Assembly (NCBI GenBank): GCA_029961075.1 | Contig: JASBVL010000059.1 | Span: 1 to 49,501 of the forward strand | Reading direction: 5' to 3' | Source of the DNA: Sphaerobacter sp. | GTDB lineage: Bacteria; Chloroflexota; Chloroflexia; Thermomicrobiales; Thermomicrobiaceae | DNA: 49,501 nucleotides | Shown here: piece after piece, positions 22,101 through 29,320 of the stretch | Position numbering within the stretch: position 1 is the first letter of the stretch | Layout: the number at the start of each line of letters is the position of its first letter | Notes under the pieces: generated by a model | What the model saw: the letters and a program-made list of their open reading frames with translations, nothing else | The model's database searches: none | What the model was told of the DNA's origin: nothing | Program-made: the position numbers and the translations under genes

Positions 22101-22474
22101 TGGCCCCAATCGTGACCCTGCCGATGATTCAACCGTTTCTCCAACGTCTCGCCTCAGAGCAAGACGACGAGGTAGCGTTGGAGAGTGTGCTGGCATTGGT
22201 GGCGAACCGCCCCGTTCGTGCGTGGACCGATCGGGATGTGGAACGATTCCACACCCAGGCAACCCTTATCGGCGAGCGTTTCCGCGAGATCGCCGTGGCA
22301 CACATGGTCCTCTCCTCCGAGGAGGAAGCACAGAGCGAGGCTCTGGTCCACCAGCTTCGGCAGGTCATCGGCGACGATATCCCGACACACGTTCTTCGAG
22401 CGTCACTCCTTCGGTTGCTGAACGAGATCACGCGTGGTACGCTTTTCCTGAAGCAAGGGAAAAGTGATGACTGA
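19112..22474 (+). CDS. Large P-loop ATPase of the defence cluster (first of two)
   Basis: 1120 residues. The N-terminal AAA-like ATPase domain has Walker A GPYGTGKS (59-66) and Walker B VVLVIDELGK (Asp191, Glu192). A winged-helix-like region comes near residues 390-470. The C-terminal 600 residues are helical with no family I can name. It is not the BrxC/PglY of the cluster (that gene is downstream) but has the same layout of an N-terminal ATPase and a long helical body. The GTG start has GGGGAGGGGG ahead. It overlaps the BrxP start by eight bases, so the two are likely coupled. The pairing with a DUF4007 gene suggests they act together as a regulatory or restriction component. Confidence 0.75.
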   Translation: MVELAIGHRFLRSVRVDRDWRDPAALGGYVITPQARQVTQRIAEALAHRTTERAWTITGPYGTGKSAFAVFLIRLLASPETGADQAWDMLQQHDPELAEHLQRALAGRRFLPIVITARRTTLARCLLDSLAVAASDLGLSNDLTELHTWFSVDASQEHRELPDDRQVVSLLESITRHARHQGFDGVVLVIDELGKMLEYAARHPELGDVFLLQELAEFASRSGDQPVLVLGVLHQAFEHYAQHLDSATRREWAKVQGRFSDVAFLEPPEQLMHLAADAVAALGDLGPDAASITVVAERSAAPALGLRPPGMDPATLTMLAKRAAPLHPVVLVVLPYLFRRLAQNERSLFTYLLGQEPFGLQERIRERRGGWVRVPDVFDYVLANLAGGMQRHPIHQRWLEVVNKLDEHPELTVREAEVIKTVGVLGVLAEGSHLRASPALISFALTDQPDDADVAAALRSLEARSLLVYRRFNGSYRVWEGSDIDITARVEEALRKTAGQVGLGAALERYLPPRPLVARRHSHETGALRFFEVRYVDEPLPTAHLQPKAADGLVVCCLAANSAQAEAFRTWAIEGEPAQRSDIVVALPEQIGSLREAAAELVALHWVRENTPSLRDDRVARRELDARTADVEAVISQLTERLLDPRPAPTGAGCTWYWRGEQRAVHSPRGTATLLSDVMDTLYARSPRIRNELINRRALSSAAAAARRNLVERMLTASEQPHLGIRGYPPERAMYESVLRATGLHREGPDGQWTFSPPSEDDEATALAPAWRAMEERVFAAIDMPLGVDALFAQLAAPPYGVMDGVLPVLLCAFLQVHRDAVSLYREGAYVPDPSVADFEILMRRPELFAIGGAQLTGARKAVIDRMARGLGVVPALFPVVRALLRMVRTLPEHAWRTRELPPEVIRVREALEKAKAPEGLLFHDLPLALGEMPFVGVDESPERLERFFERLNWALKELNHVTPRRIAAARDELLRACGLPTGPEGFAELRRQARALAPIVTLPMIQPFLQRLASEQDDEVALESVLALVANRPVRAWTDRDVERFHTQATLIGERFREIAVAHMVLSSEEEAQSEALVHQLRQVIGDDIPTHVLRASLLRLLNEITRGTLFLKQGKSDD

Positions 22475-23267
22475 GAACAGAGTTCGAGTGCGGCACATCC
22501 TTTCTCTGTCGGGCGGGAAAGATAGTACGGCTCTTGCTATCTACTTACGTGATCGTATTGCTGAGCTAGAGTACGTCTTCTGTGATACCGGCGAAGAGCT
22601 ACCGGAGACATACGAATACCTCGAACGAGTAGAAGCTTATCTCGGGAAACCCATCGTCCGTCTGAACCCGGATCGACCGTTTTCCCACTATCTCAAGCTG
22701 TATCGTGGCGTGCTTCCCGATGCACGGACGCGCTGGTGCACTCGCTTGCTCAAGATCAGGCCGTTCGAGAGATACGTTGGGGAGGATCCCGTCATCAACT
22801 ACATCGCGATCCGGGCCGACGAGCCACATCGTAAGGGCTACATATCAATCAAACCTAATATCACTGCCCGCTATCCGTTCATCGAAGACAACATAACGCG
22901 CGTCGACGTGCTGCGAATACTCGAGGAAAGCGGGCTCGGGCTCCCGGAGTACTACCGGTGGCGCTCGCGTTCAGGGTGCTACTTCTGCTTCTTCCAGCAA
23001 CGCTCGGAGTGGGTTGGGTTACTCCAGAACCACCCGGATCTTTTCGAAGCTGCCAAGCAATTTGAAAAGTTCGATCCGGAGACGAACGAGCGGTTCACAT
23101 GGAACCCGCAAGAGAGTCTCGAGGAACTCTCGCAGCCGAGTCGCGTCGCACAGATTCTGGCGGAGAAGTGTTCGCGAAAGCCTGCGGCCCGTCGATCGAC
23201 GTCGCTCATCGACATCGTGGTGGATGACGAGGCAGAGGTCCAAAGTTGCCTGATCTGTCACCTGTAG
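22467..23267 (+). CDS. brxP: BrxP/DndC-like phosphoadenosine phosphosulfate reductase-family protein
   Basis: 266 residues of the adenine-nucleotide alpha-hydrolase superfamily. The PP-loop SGGKDS (15-20) activates a substrate with ATP. FCDTGEELPETYEYL and TRWCTRLLKIRPFERYV follow, and GCYFC (Cys171, Cys174) with further cysteines may hold an iron-sulfur cluster as in DndC. A C-terminal SCLICHL adds two more cysteines. In Dnd systems DndC puts sulfur into the DNA backbone, and in type 4 BREX the BrxP gene replaces the PglX methyltransferase. With a cysteine desulfurase in the same cluster, DNA phosphorothioation is the expected reaction. Expression is probably coupled to the ATPase gene before it and to the small gene after it. 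Confidence 0.82.
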   Translation: MTENRVRVRHILSLSGGKDSTALAIYLRDRIAELEYVFCDTGEELPETYEYLERVEAYLGKPIVRLNPDRPFSHYLKLYRGVLPDARTRWCTRLLKIRPFERYVGEDPVINYIAIRADEPHRKGYISIKPNITARYPFIEDNITRVDVLRILEESGLGLPEYYRWRSRSGCYFCFFQQRSEWVGLLQNHPDLFEAAKQFEKFDPETNERFTWNPQESLEELSQPSRVAQILAEKCSRKPAARRSTSLIDIVVDDEAEVQSCLICHL

Positions 23268-23743
23268 CGCCGGAGCTGGTGAGGGATCTCGAGCGTTTCC
23301 TGAGCGAGCTTTCAACAATTAGACGGTTTCGGCACGGTGGCCGCACGAGCCCACACAAGTTTGTGCTGATACTAGCGGTGCTCGATCTGTTTGAGAACGG
23401 GACCCTGACCGACAACAAGATTCTCTTTGACGACCACTTGAATGAGCGGTTCGACTACCATTTCCGGCGGTTCTGTCGGGATGGGGATTGGGGACAGATG
23501 GCACCCCCATTCTTCCACCTTCGCAGCGCGCCTTTTTGGGAGCTAGCGCCGTTGCCCGGCCGTGAAGCCGCGTATGCCACCCTTCGGACATCGGGCGGTG
23601 GATTCCGCAGGATCGTGGAGAACGTTGCATACGCCTACTTCGCGGACTACGCATACCGCGTGGTGCGGGATCACGTCGCTCGCGCTCACCTTCGGCATTG
23701 GATCGAGCAGACCTTGTGGAATGAGTGGCTAGCTTCGTTCTAG
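23246..23743 (+). CDS. Small protein resembling a sulfur-binding (SBD-like) domain without HNH nuclease
   Basis: 165 residues from a TTG overlapping the BrxP end (GTG at 23279 is an alternative). The layout is PHKFVLILAVLDLFENG at residue 36, a charged middle with two Phe-Arg-rich helices, PPFFHLRSAPFWEL from residue 87 and a helical C-terminus ending in Trp. This order (HK-LL-L, then PF-x-HL, then FW) is what I know from the N-terminal domain of McrA-type endonucleases that read phosphorothioated DNA, where a Tyr-Pro pair contacts the sulfur. No HNH motif follows, so it cannot cut by that mechanism. It may be a sensor or guide of the modification. The similarity is by eye and needs a structure search. 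Confidence 0.6.
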   Translation: MPDLSPVAPELVRDLERFLSELSTIRRFRHGGRTSPHKFVLILAVLDLFENGTLTDNKILFDDHLNERFDYHFRRFCRDGDWGQMAPPFFHLRSAPFWELAPLPGREAAYATLRTSGGGFRRIVENVAYAYFADYAYRVVRDHVARAHLRHWIEQTLWNEWLASF

Positions 23744-23810
23744 GAGACGGTGCGGGTTCCACCACGGATCTGCGGACACGGCACTCGCTTCCCGACAGGA
23801 GAGATTGCGA

Positions 23811-24635
23811 GTGAGCATGAGAATCGGTGTTTCCTTTCATGAGTCCTTTCCTCTCAACCGTCCTGCTATGAGACAGCTGATAGACGTTGCTGCACAGAAT
23901 AATGGACGGATCAGTCAGTCAGCACTGCGAAAACACACATCCTTGGGAACTAACTACATCAAGGCGATGCCACGGTACGGCGTTGGATGCGGCATCTTCT
24001 CGCGCTCGGAGCTGACCCCCTTCGGTCAAGTCCTACTTCAGCACGATCCGGCGCTTGCGTTGGGCACAACTCAATGGCTCATGCACTATCACATGAGCGC
24101 GCCCCATGGACCGGGCCCTTGCTTTTGGCACCATCTCGTGACCCGCTTCTTAAGAATCTGCAGTCGCCTTAGAAGCACCGACGTGGCTTCCGAGATCGGC
24201 CGCATGATTCGGGAGGAAGAGGGGAACGAGCCGAATCCACGCACTATGGCACGGACGGCAACTGTTTTTCTCCGCTCGTATACCAACCCAGACGGACTCA
24301 GCCAGCTCCGCTTGATGCAGGAGGTCGAACGCGGACTCTACCTCGTCACCGACCCGAGCGCTGTCCCGGTATGGGTCGTCGGCTTCGCGCTCGTGGACTA
24401 TTGGGAACACCAGTGGGGAGACCGAATCACGGTCGATCTCGCCGTCCTCTTCGAACCGGGTGGGCTGTCAAGCATCTTCTTCCTCGGGAGCGAGGCAGTC
24501 AACGAGCTGCTTGAAACCCTTCAGCGCGAGAAGCTCATCGATATATACCGTGTCGCACCCCCCTACCAGGTCGTACGTCAATGGGGCCCAGATGCGCGGC
24601 AGATGTGCCTGGAACGTGCCTATGCTGCAAGCTGA
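23811..24635 (+). CDS. DUF4007-like protein (second, divergent copy)
   Basis: 274 residues from GTG, chosen because AGGAG lies nine bases ahead (TTG 23805 is too close, ATG 23817 is also possible). Family features are FHESFPLNRPAMRQLIDVAA, LGTNYIKAMPRYGVGCG, a strongly conserved TTQWLMHYHMSAPHGPGPCFWH, and NPRTMARTATVFLRSY. The last parallels NPRTIERDVDCFVRTY of the first copy, showing common descent. It follows the SBD-like gene by 67 bp and overlaps the next small gene by 14 bases. The two copies each precede a large ATPase, which suggests duplicated working pairs. Function unknown. Confidence 0.82.
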   Translation: MSMRIGVSFHESFPLNRPAMRQLIDVAAQNNGRISQSALRKHTSLGTNYIKAMPRYGVGCGIFSRSELTPFGQVLLQHDPALALGTTQWLMHYHMSAPHGPGPCFWHHLVTRFLRICSRLRSTDVASEIGRMIREEEGNEPNPRTMARTATVFLRSYTNPDGLSQLRLMQEVERGLYLVTDPSAVPVWVVGFALVDYWEHQWGDRITVDLAVLFEPGGLSSIFFLGSEAVNELLETLQREKLIDIYRVAPPYQVVRQWGPDARQMCLERAYAAS

Positions 24636-25125
24636 CCCTCGGCACCTTATCGAGAGGCTTCGAGACCCGTCCCTCCTCGTTAGGACCGGGGTCCTGCTCG
24701 TTCCCGCTGACTACCTCGCCGAAACTGCGAACCTAGCGGCCCGGCTAGGCGTCGACTGCCTCGATGTCGTGGAGTGGAAGCTCTCTCGTATCCTTCCTGA
24801 AGCTCGATTCCTTCGGCTTGATGCGGATCGCTTTCTGGCAGACCTCGACGCCATCGCAAGGGAGGCGTGGACGACGGGCTGTGTGCTGCTCCTCAATGCT
24901 GATGTCCTCCTCGCCAATCTCGCGGACGACCAACGTGATCGTGCTTGGTCCTTTCTGCTTCATTCATTCAAGCGACGCCCGCACGCGTTGATCTTGGTGC
25001 TGCCCGCGGAAGCGACGCACCTCTTCCCGTTGGGACAGCGTAAGCGCTGGGAAGACGTCGGACGCGTGGCGGAAGTCGGAGCGGGGGGAGGGAGAGCCGG
25101 TAACCATGTCCATCTCAGTTGGTGA
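24622..25125 (+). CDS. Small BREX-associated protein, possibly BrxF/BrxB-like
   Basis: 167 residues. The start ATG lies inside the end of the DUF4007 gene, and its own end overlaps the BrxC start by 20 bases, so it is almost certainly co-translated. The chain alternates hydrophobic strands (TGVLLVPADYLAE, GCVLLLNADVLLANL, HALILVLPAE) with helices, a Rossmann-like pattern, but has no P-loop. Small proteins in the same position before brxC are called BrxF in type 3 and BrxB in type 1 BREX. The likeness here is one of size, position and fold pattern only. I do not recognise a family from sequence. Confidence 0.6.
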   Translation: MLQADPRHLIERLRDPSLLVRTGVLLVPADYLAETANLAARLGVDCLDVVEWKLSRILPEARFLRLDADRFLADLDAIAREAWTTGCVLLLNADVLLANLADDQRDRAWSFLLHSFKRRPHALILVLPAEATHLFPLGQRKRWEDVGRVAEVGAGGGRAGNHVHLSW

Positions 25126-28100
25126 GCTCGTTCGCACCAATGTCCACGGTACGTTCCACAGCGACGTACAACTGACGAGCTACTACGATCCTGATCGGAA
25201 CCTCCAGCTCGCTAGGAGCTACATCTTCACGAGCAGTCGACAAGGAAGCCAACTCGGCTCCGTCGAGCTGCTCCAGCTTGTGCGCGAGTCGTTCGTCGAC
25301 AGCACACGCCCAAACCGCTTCCTCGTGCTCGCAACCTACGGGCACGGAAAGAGTCACTTTGCAGTCGCACTCGCGAACTTCTTCGGGAAGCCGCTCGAGT
25401 CTGACGAATTCCGCGCCATCTACGCCCAACTAGGCCATACCCTTGGCGATCAACCCGTCCTTCAGCACTTCAAGATCTTCAAGGAAGTGCACAAGCCATC
25501 GTTGGTGATCCTAATGCGCGGCGACGAGCCGCCGCAGGATCTCTCATCCAAGTTCTACCAGGCACTCGAACGCGCGCTGGCAGCACACCCAGCAACACAG
25601 GGCATCCGGCCGCCGTTCTGGTTCGACCAAGCCGCGGCATTCCTGAATCGCGTCATTCAGGAACGCCATAAGGCAGCGGATTCGTTTCTACGACTGTATG
25701 ACCTGGATCTGTTGAGCCTGATCGACCTGGTAGAGCAGCGGAAGGATTCCGCTTACGAGCCGTGTCGGCAACTCTTCCGTCATTTGTACGGGGTGCCTCC
25801 GGCCTTTGAGGGGACCACCAGCCTGCGCGAGATGGTCGAGTGGATCGCCGATCAACTGTGTGGCGGCGAGAGGCCGTTTGGCAGCGCGCTGATCCTCTTC
25901 GATGAGTTCAGCACGTTCGTCCAGAACTATGCAGGAGGCTGGGGAATTGGCGCGGGCGCACCGCTTCAAGACCTGCTCAACGGCGTGGACTCCTGCAGGG
26001 GCAAGGTTGCTGTCGTCGCCTTCGCCCAGCACGACCCGCGCACATTAGTGGAGCGGTCGCTCGCTCCGGAAACGCAGGTCCTGGGTATCGTGAAGGAACT
26101 CGACCGACTCGACCAAGTCTACACACTGAAGGCGGTGCTGGAGGACGTCCTCGATTCCTACCTGCAACAGGACACCAGCCTGTGGTCGCAGGTGATGGCG
26201 GAGCCAACATTCCGACAGCAACTCAAGAGAGCCGCTGACCTCACGCGTCGCATCTTCGGAAAGCGCTATGACGAGGAGCTAAAGTGGTCTGCGGAGCGAT
26301 TCGACGCCACGGTCGCGCAGGGCTGCTTCCCGCTGCATCCCGCCACGACCGCCCTCTTTTCCACGATCACCTTCCGAGCCACCGAACAACCTCGGTCCGT
26401 GCTTCAGTTCGCAATTGGTTGTCGCGACAAGCGTGCTTCCGAGCCGGTCATCGACAACGGGAGGCCGAATTGGGCGCTCCCTACGGAGCTCGTTGAGTAC
26501 TTCAAGGAGATGATCGGTGGCCGGTTCTGGGACGATTACCAAGCAGCCATCTCAGAGGTCGGCCCTGATGCGGATCCATCACTCCGCCACGTGCTTGGCG
26601 CGGTGCTACTGATCCTGGTGGGTGATGTGCCGACCAGGACCGTGGGCGTTGACAAGATCGTGGCGGAGTTCTGCGGTCTAGAACCTTCCCAAGCGAAGGC
26701 GGCTCTCGAGGAGCTCGAGCGGCGTCATGTTCTTCGATACGAGCGGGCCGACGATCGCTACACGTTCTGGGGAGCTGGCGGACCGGCGAAGGTCGAGACG
26801 GCCCTCCGTGCGAAGTTGGAGCATTTGTCGTTCACTGAGCCGGCCGCAAACATGGTTGCGGAGCAGCTCCGTCGGCATGGGGTTCTGCACCAGATCGCCG
26901 TGAGTGTCCCGTGGGGATCTCCACAAGATTGGGTAGCCACCCAGATCCTAATTCCCCGTGCCCACCTCACACGCTCGTTCCTGACCCAGCAAGCACAGGG
27001 TCTCGTCGCCCGGCCAGGAGAGCCGAGGGAAGCGCGCGGACTCGTCGCTTGGTTACTGGCGGAGACCCAAAATGATCTCGCATGGTACCGCGATACGGCC
27101 CCGCGCCTGCTCGATGAGGCTCTGCGAGAGGTCGGATATCCCGAGCTCCCAATCGTCCTCATGCTGCCGAGACGACCGATCCCGGGCACCCTGGACTTGG
27201 CACGGAGCATCCACGGTCTGCTCACGTTCGCACCGCACCAAGTACAGGACGCCGGTCCAGACGCCTACAACGCGCTCCTCAAGAGCTACGTGGAGCAGCT
27301 CAGCAAGTTGGTGCAGCAGCTGCGGACGGAGTCTGACCCGATCGTGCCTGAACCGTTCCGGTCCTTGCCGCGACTCAACGAGGCGCCGTCCGTGGAGTCG
27401 CTGGTGGAGGCCGTATTCAAGCGAGCCTTCGAGCGCGGCCCTGGTGAGTTCTTCATCCAGTATCGGTCGAGCAGCACAAGGTTCGTTGACGCCGTGAAGG
27501 TCGTTGCCTCACATCTGGCAACGGATAGCATGCTGACGGCAGCGCCCACTCTCCGGAATAGCAACCCGATTGCGCACGACTTGGTCGAGAAGTATCTCCG
27601 ATCGGATAAGTGGTGCCTGCTAGGTTCCCGCCTTGGCATCCAGGTGCCATCAACCAACAGCCGTCTATGGCACGGGTGGCAATTCCTTGAGGAGCGAGTT
27701 CCGCGTGGAGCTGCCGGTGTGCAGTTGCAGCCTGTGCTGACGACGCTTCTCAATCCGCCGTACGGATTCGATTCGCAGACCCTGACGCTGCTCTTCACCG
27801 CATGGTACGGCTATTATCGCTACGAGCTTGAACTCAGTGTCGACGGGAGGATCCGAGAACTAACCGAGGTGATGCAGGACAACCGGAGGGGGGGCTTGCT
27901 GAAGCCAGCTGACTTCCTCACGGCCCTCCGGAGAGCGACGCTCACGCGGACCAACCCCTCAGAGACAGACGAGGCGATCCGGCAGATCATCGAGCGTATT
28001 GAGCGCGTTCAGCCAGCCTCGCGAGCGGAGACAGAGAACGAACTGGCACTCATTCAGAAAGCGTTGCAGGATCCGCGGATCGACTCAGCTCGCCGTGTAC

Positions 28101-29320
28101 AGCTCGGGAAGGCCCAGTCTCAACTCCAGGGCGATCTCGAGCGCGCGAACACCTATGAGAAACAGGCGCGCGAGCTAGTGAGTTTGGCGACAAGCGGGGA
28201 TGAACTAGAACCAGTTCTCAAGGGTGTCGCGGCTGTCAGCGAGCTGGGGGAGCCACCTCGACTAGTAATGGTGGAAGGGCCAACACCGGCCGAACTGGCG
28301 CAGCACCTCCGGGCTCGCGCGGATGAGCTCCTACGCGTCGAGTGCGAGAGACTGGCAAAGCTCACCCGCCTCGATGCGTACGATCAGCACCGGAAACGGG
28401 CGAAGGAGCTCAAGTTCCTACTCGCAAAGTACGGCCTTCCAGGACGAGTCAATAGCGTCATGGAAGCGGAAAAGCGACTCGAACGAGAGCGCGACCGCCT
28501 GCACGCTGCCGAGCAGGCGCGGAAGCACGACGAAGCCATCCGTGATGAGCTCCGCACCATGACGGTAGGACCAAGCTTGGACCTCGCTACGTATCGGCGC
28601 TACCTCCAACGCCTGGACGCCCTTGCGCCGAGAACCGAGCAGGTGCGGGACGAGCTCGTAGCCAAGCGCCGGGAGATCGAGCAGCAAGCAGAACTGCTCA
28701 CAGCGTTTGTGGCTGAACTCGTTCCCCGCGTAGATCGAGCAAATACGCTGGAGGAAGTAGGGGCGATTCGTGACGAAGTACTCCGCCGCCAGCTCCTCTA
28801 CCAAGGCACCGATGAGGCAGCCACTCTTGACCAAGTATTGACACGGTGCGAGGTACTAGAGCGAGTCTTCACAGAGGCCGAGCGTCTGCGGACCTCGCCC
28901 CTCACTCATGCGAGTGATGTACGTGATCGGCAGCGGAGCCTCGAGGCTTTGCTCTCGGAGAGCGACGCTCATCTCAGCGACATCCAGCGCGTCGCAATCG
29001 CATCTGTTCGAGATACGATCGAACAACGCGCCGCAGAGATGACCCAGCGGGCGATTCGTTGGCTCGATGACATGGAACAAGAACTCGAGCAGACACGTCA
29101 GTTCTATCACCTCCGTGAGCAGCTCCGCCAGCCACCCGCATTCCTGCCTCTTGACGAGCATCCACGCCTCGAGCGCTTGCGGCAGCGTGTTCAGGAAGCG
29201 CTCGAGCAGGACGCGGAGCAGCAGGTCGAGTTCTACTTCCGCCAGATTCGCGACCCGGACAAGCGAAGTCGGTTGCTCGCGCGACTGCAGAGTATGGTAG
29301 AGGACCTATCCCGATCATGA
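25106..29320 (+). CDS. brxC: BREX ATPase BrxC/PglY
   Basis: 1404 residues. The opening VGELVRTNVHGTFHSDVQLT is typical of the family. Walker A is ATYGHGKS (76-83) and Walker B ALILFDEFST (Asp266, Glu267). A winged-helix part follows near 530-580, then an extended body, and from about residue 960 to the end a long highly charged coiled coil rich in Glu, Arg and Leu. BrxC/PglY are the large ATPases of all BREX types and are needed with PglZ for modification and phage exclusion. GGGGGGAGGGAGAG precedes the ATG. Its stop overlaps the pglZ start (ATGA). Length is in the normal 1100-1400 range. Confidence 0.85.
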   Translation: MSISVGELVRTNVHGTFHSDVQLTSYYDPDRNLQLARSYIFTSSRQGSQLGSVELLQLVRESFVDSTRPNRFLVLATYGHGKSHFAVALANFFGKPLESDEFRAIYAQLGHTLGDQPVLQHFKIFKEVHKPSLVILMRGDEPPQDLSSKFYQALERALAAHPATQGIRPPFWFDQAAAFLNRVIQERHKAADSFLRLYDLDLLSLIDLVEQRKDSAYEPCRQLFRHLYGVPPAFEGTTSLREMVEWIADQLCGGERPFGSALILFDEFSTFVQNYAGGWGIGAGAPLQDLLNGVDSCRGKVAVVAFAQHDPRTLVERSLAPETQVLGIVKELDRLDQVYTLKAVLEDVLDSYLQQDTSLWSQVMAEPTFRQQLKRAADLTRRIFGKRYDEELKWSAERFDATVAQGCFPLHPATTALFSTITFRATEQPRSVLQFAIGCRDKRASEPVIDNGRPNWALPTELVEYFKEMIGGRFWDDYQAAISEVGPDADPSLRHVLGAVLLILVGDVPTRTVGVDKIVAEFCGLEPSQAKAALEELERRHVLRYERADDRYTFWGAGGPAKVETALRAKLEHLSFTEPAANMVAEQLRRHGVLHQIAVSVPWGSPQDWVATQILIPRAHLTRSFLTQQAQGLVARPGEPREARGLVAWLLAETQNDLAWYRDTAPRLLDEALREVGYPELPIVLMLPRRPIPGTLDLARSIHGLLTFAPHQVQDAGPDAYNALLKSYVEQLSKLVQQLRTESDPIVPEPFRSLPRLNEAPSVESLVEAVFKRAFERGPGEFFIQYRSSSTRFVDAVKVVASHLATDSMLTAAPTLRNSNPIAHDLVEKYLRSDKWCLLGSRLGIQVPSTNSRLWHGWQFLEERVPRGAAGVQLQPVLTTLLNPPYGFDSQTLTLLFTAWYGYYRYELELSVDGRIRELTEVMQDNRRGGLLKPADFLTALRRATLTRTNPSETDEAIRQIIERIERVQPASRAETENELALIQKALQDPRIDSARRVQLGKAQSQLQGDLERANTYEKQARELVSLATSGDELEPVLKGVAAVSELGEPPRLVMVEGPTPAELAQHLRARADELLRVECERLAKLTRLDAYDQHRKRAKELKFLLAKYGLPGRVNSVMEAEKRLERERDRLHAAEQARKHDEAIRDELRTMTVGPSLDLATYRRYLQRLDALAPRTEQVRDELVAKRREIEQQAELLTAFVAELVPRVDRANTLEEVGAIRDEVLRRQLLYQGTDEAATLDQVLTRCEVLERVFTEAERLRTSPLTHASDVRDRQRSLEALLSESDAHLSDIQRVAIASVRDTIEQRAAEMTQRAIRWLDDMEQELEQTRQFYHLREQLRQPPAFLPLDEHPRLERLRQRVQEALEQDAEQQVEFYFRQIRDPDKRSRLLARLQSMVEDLSRS

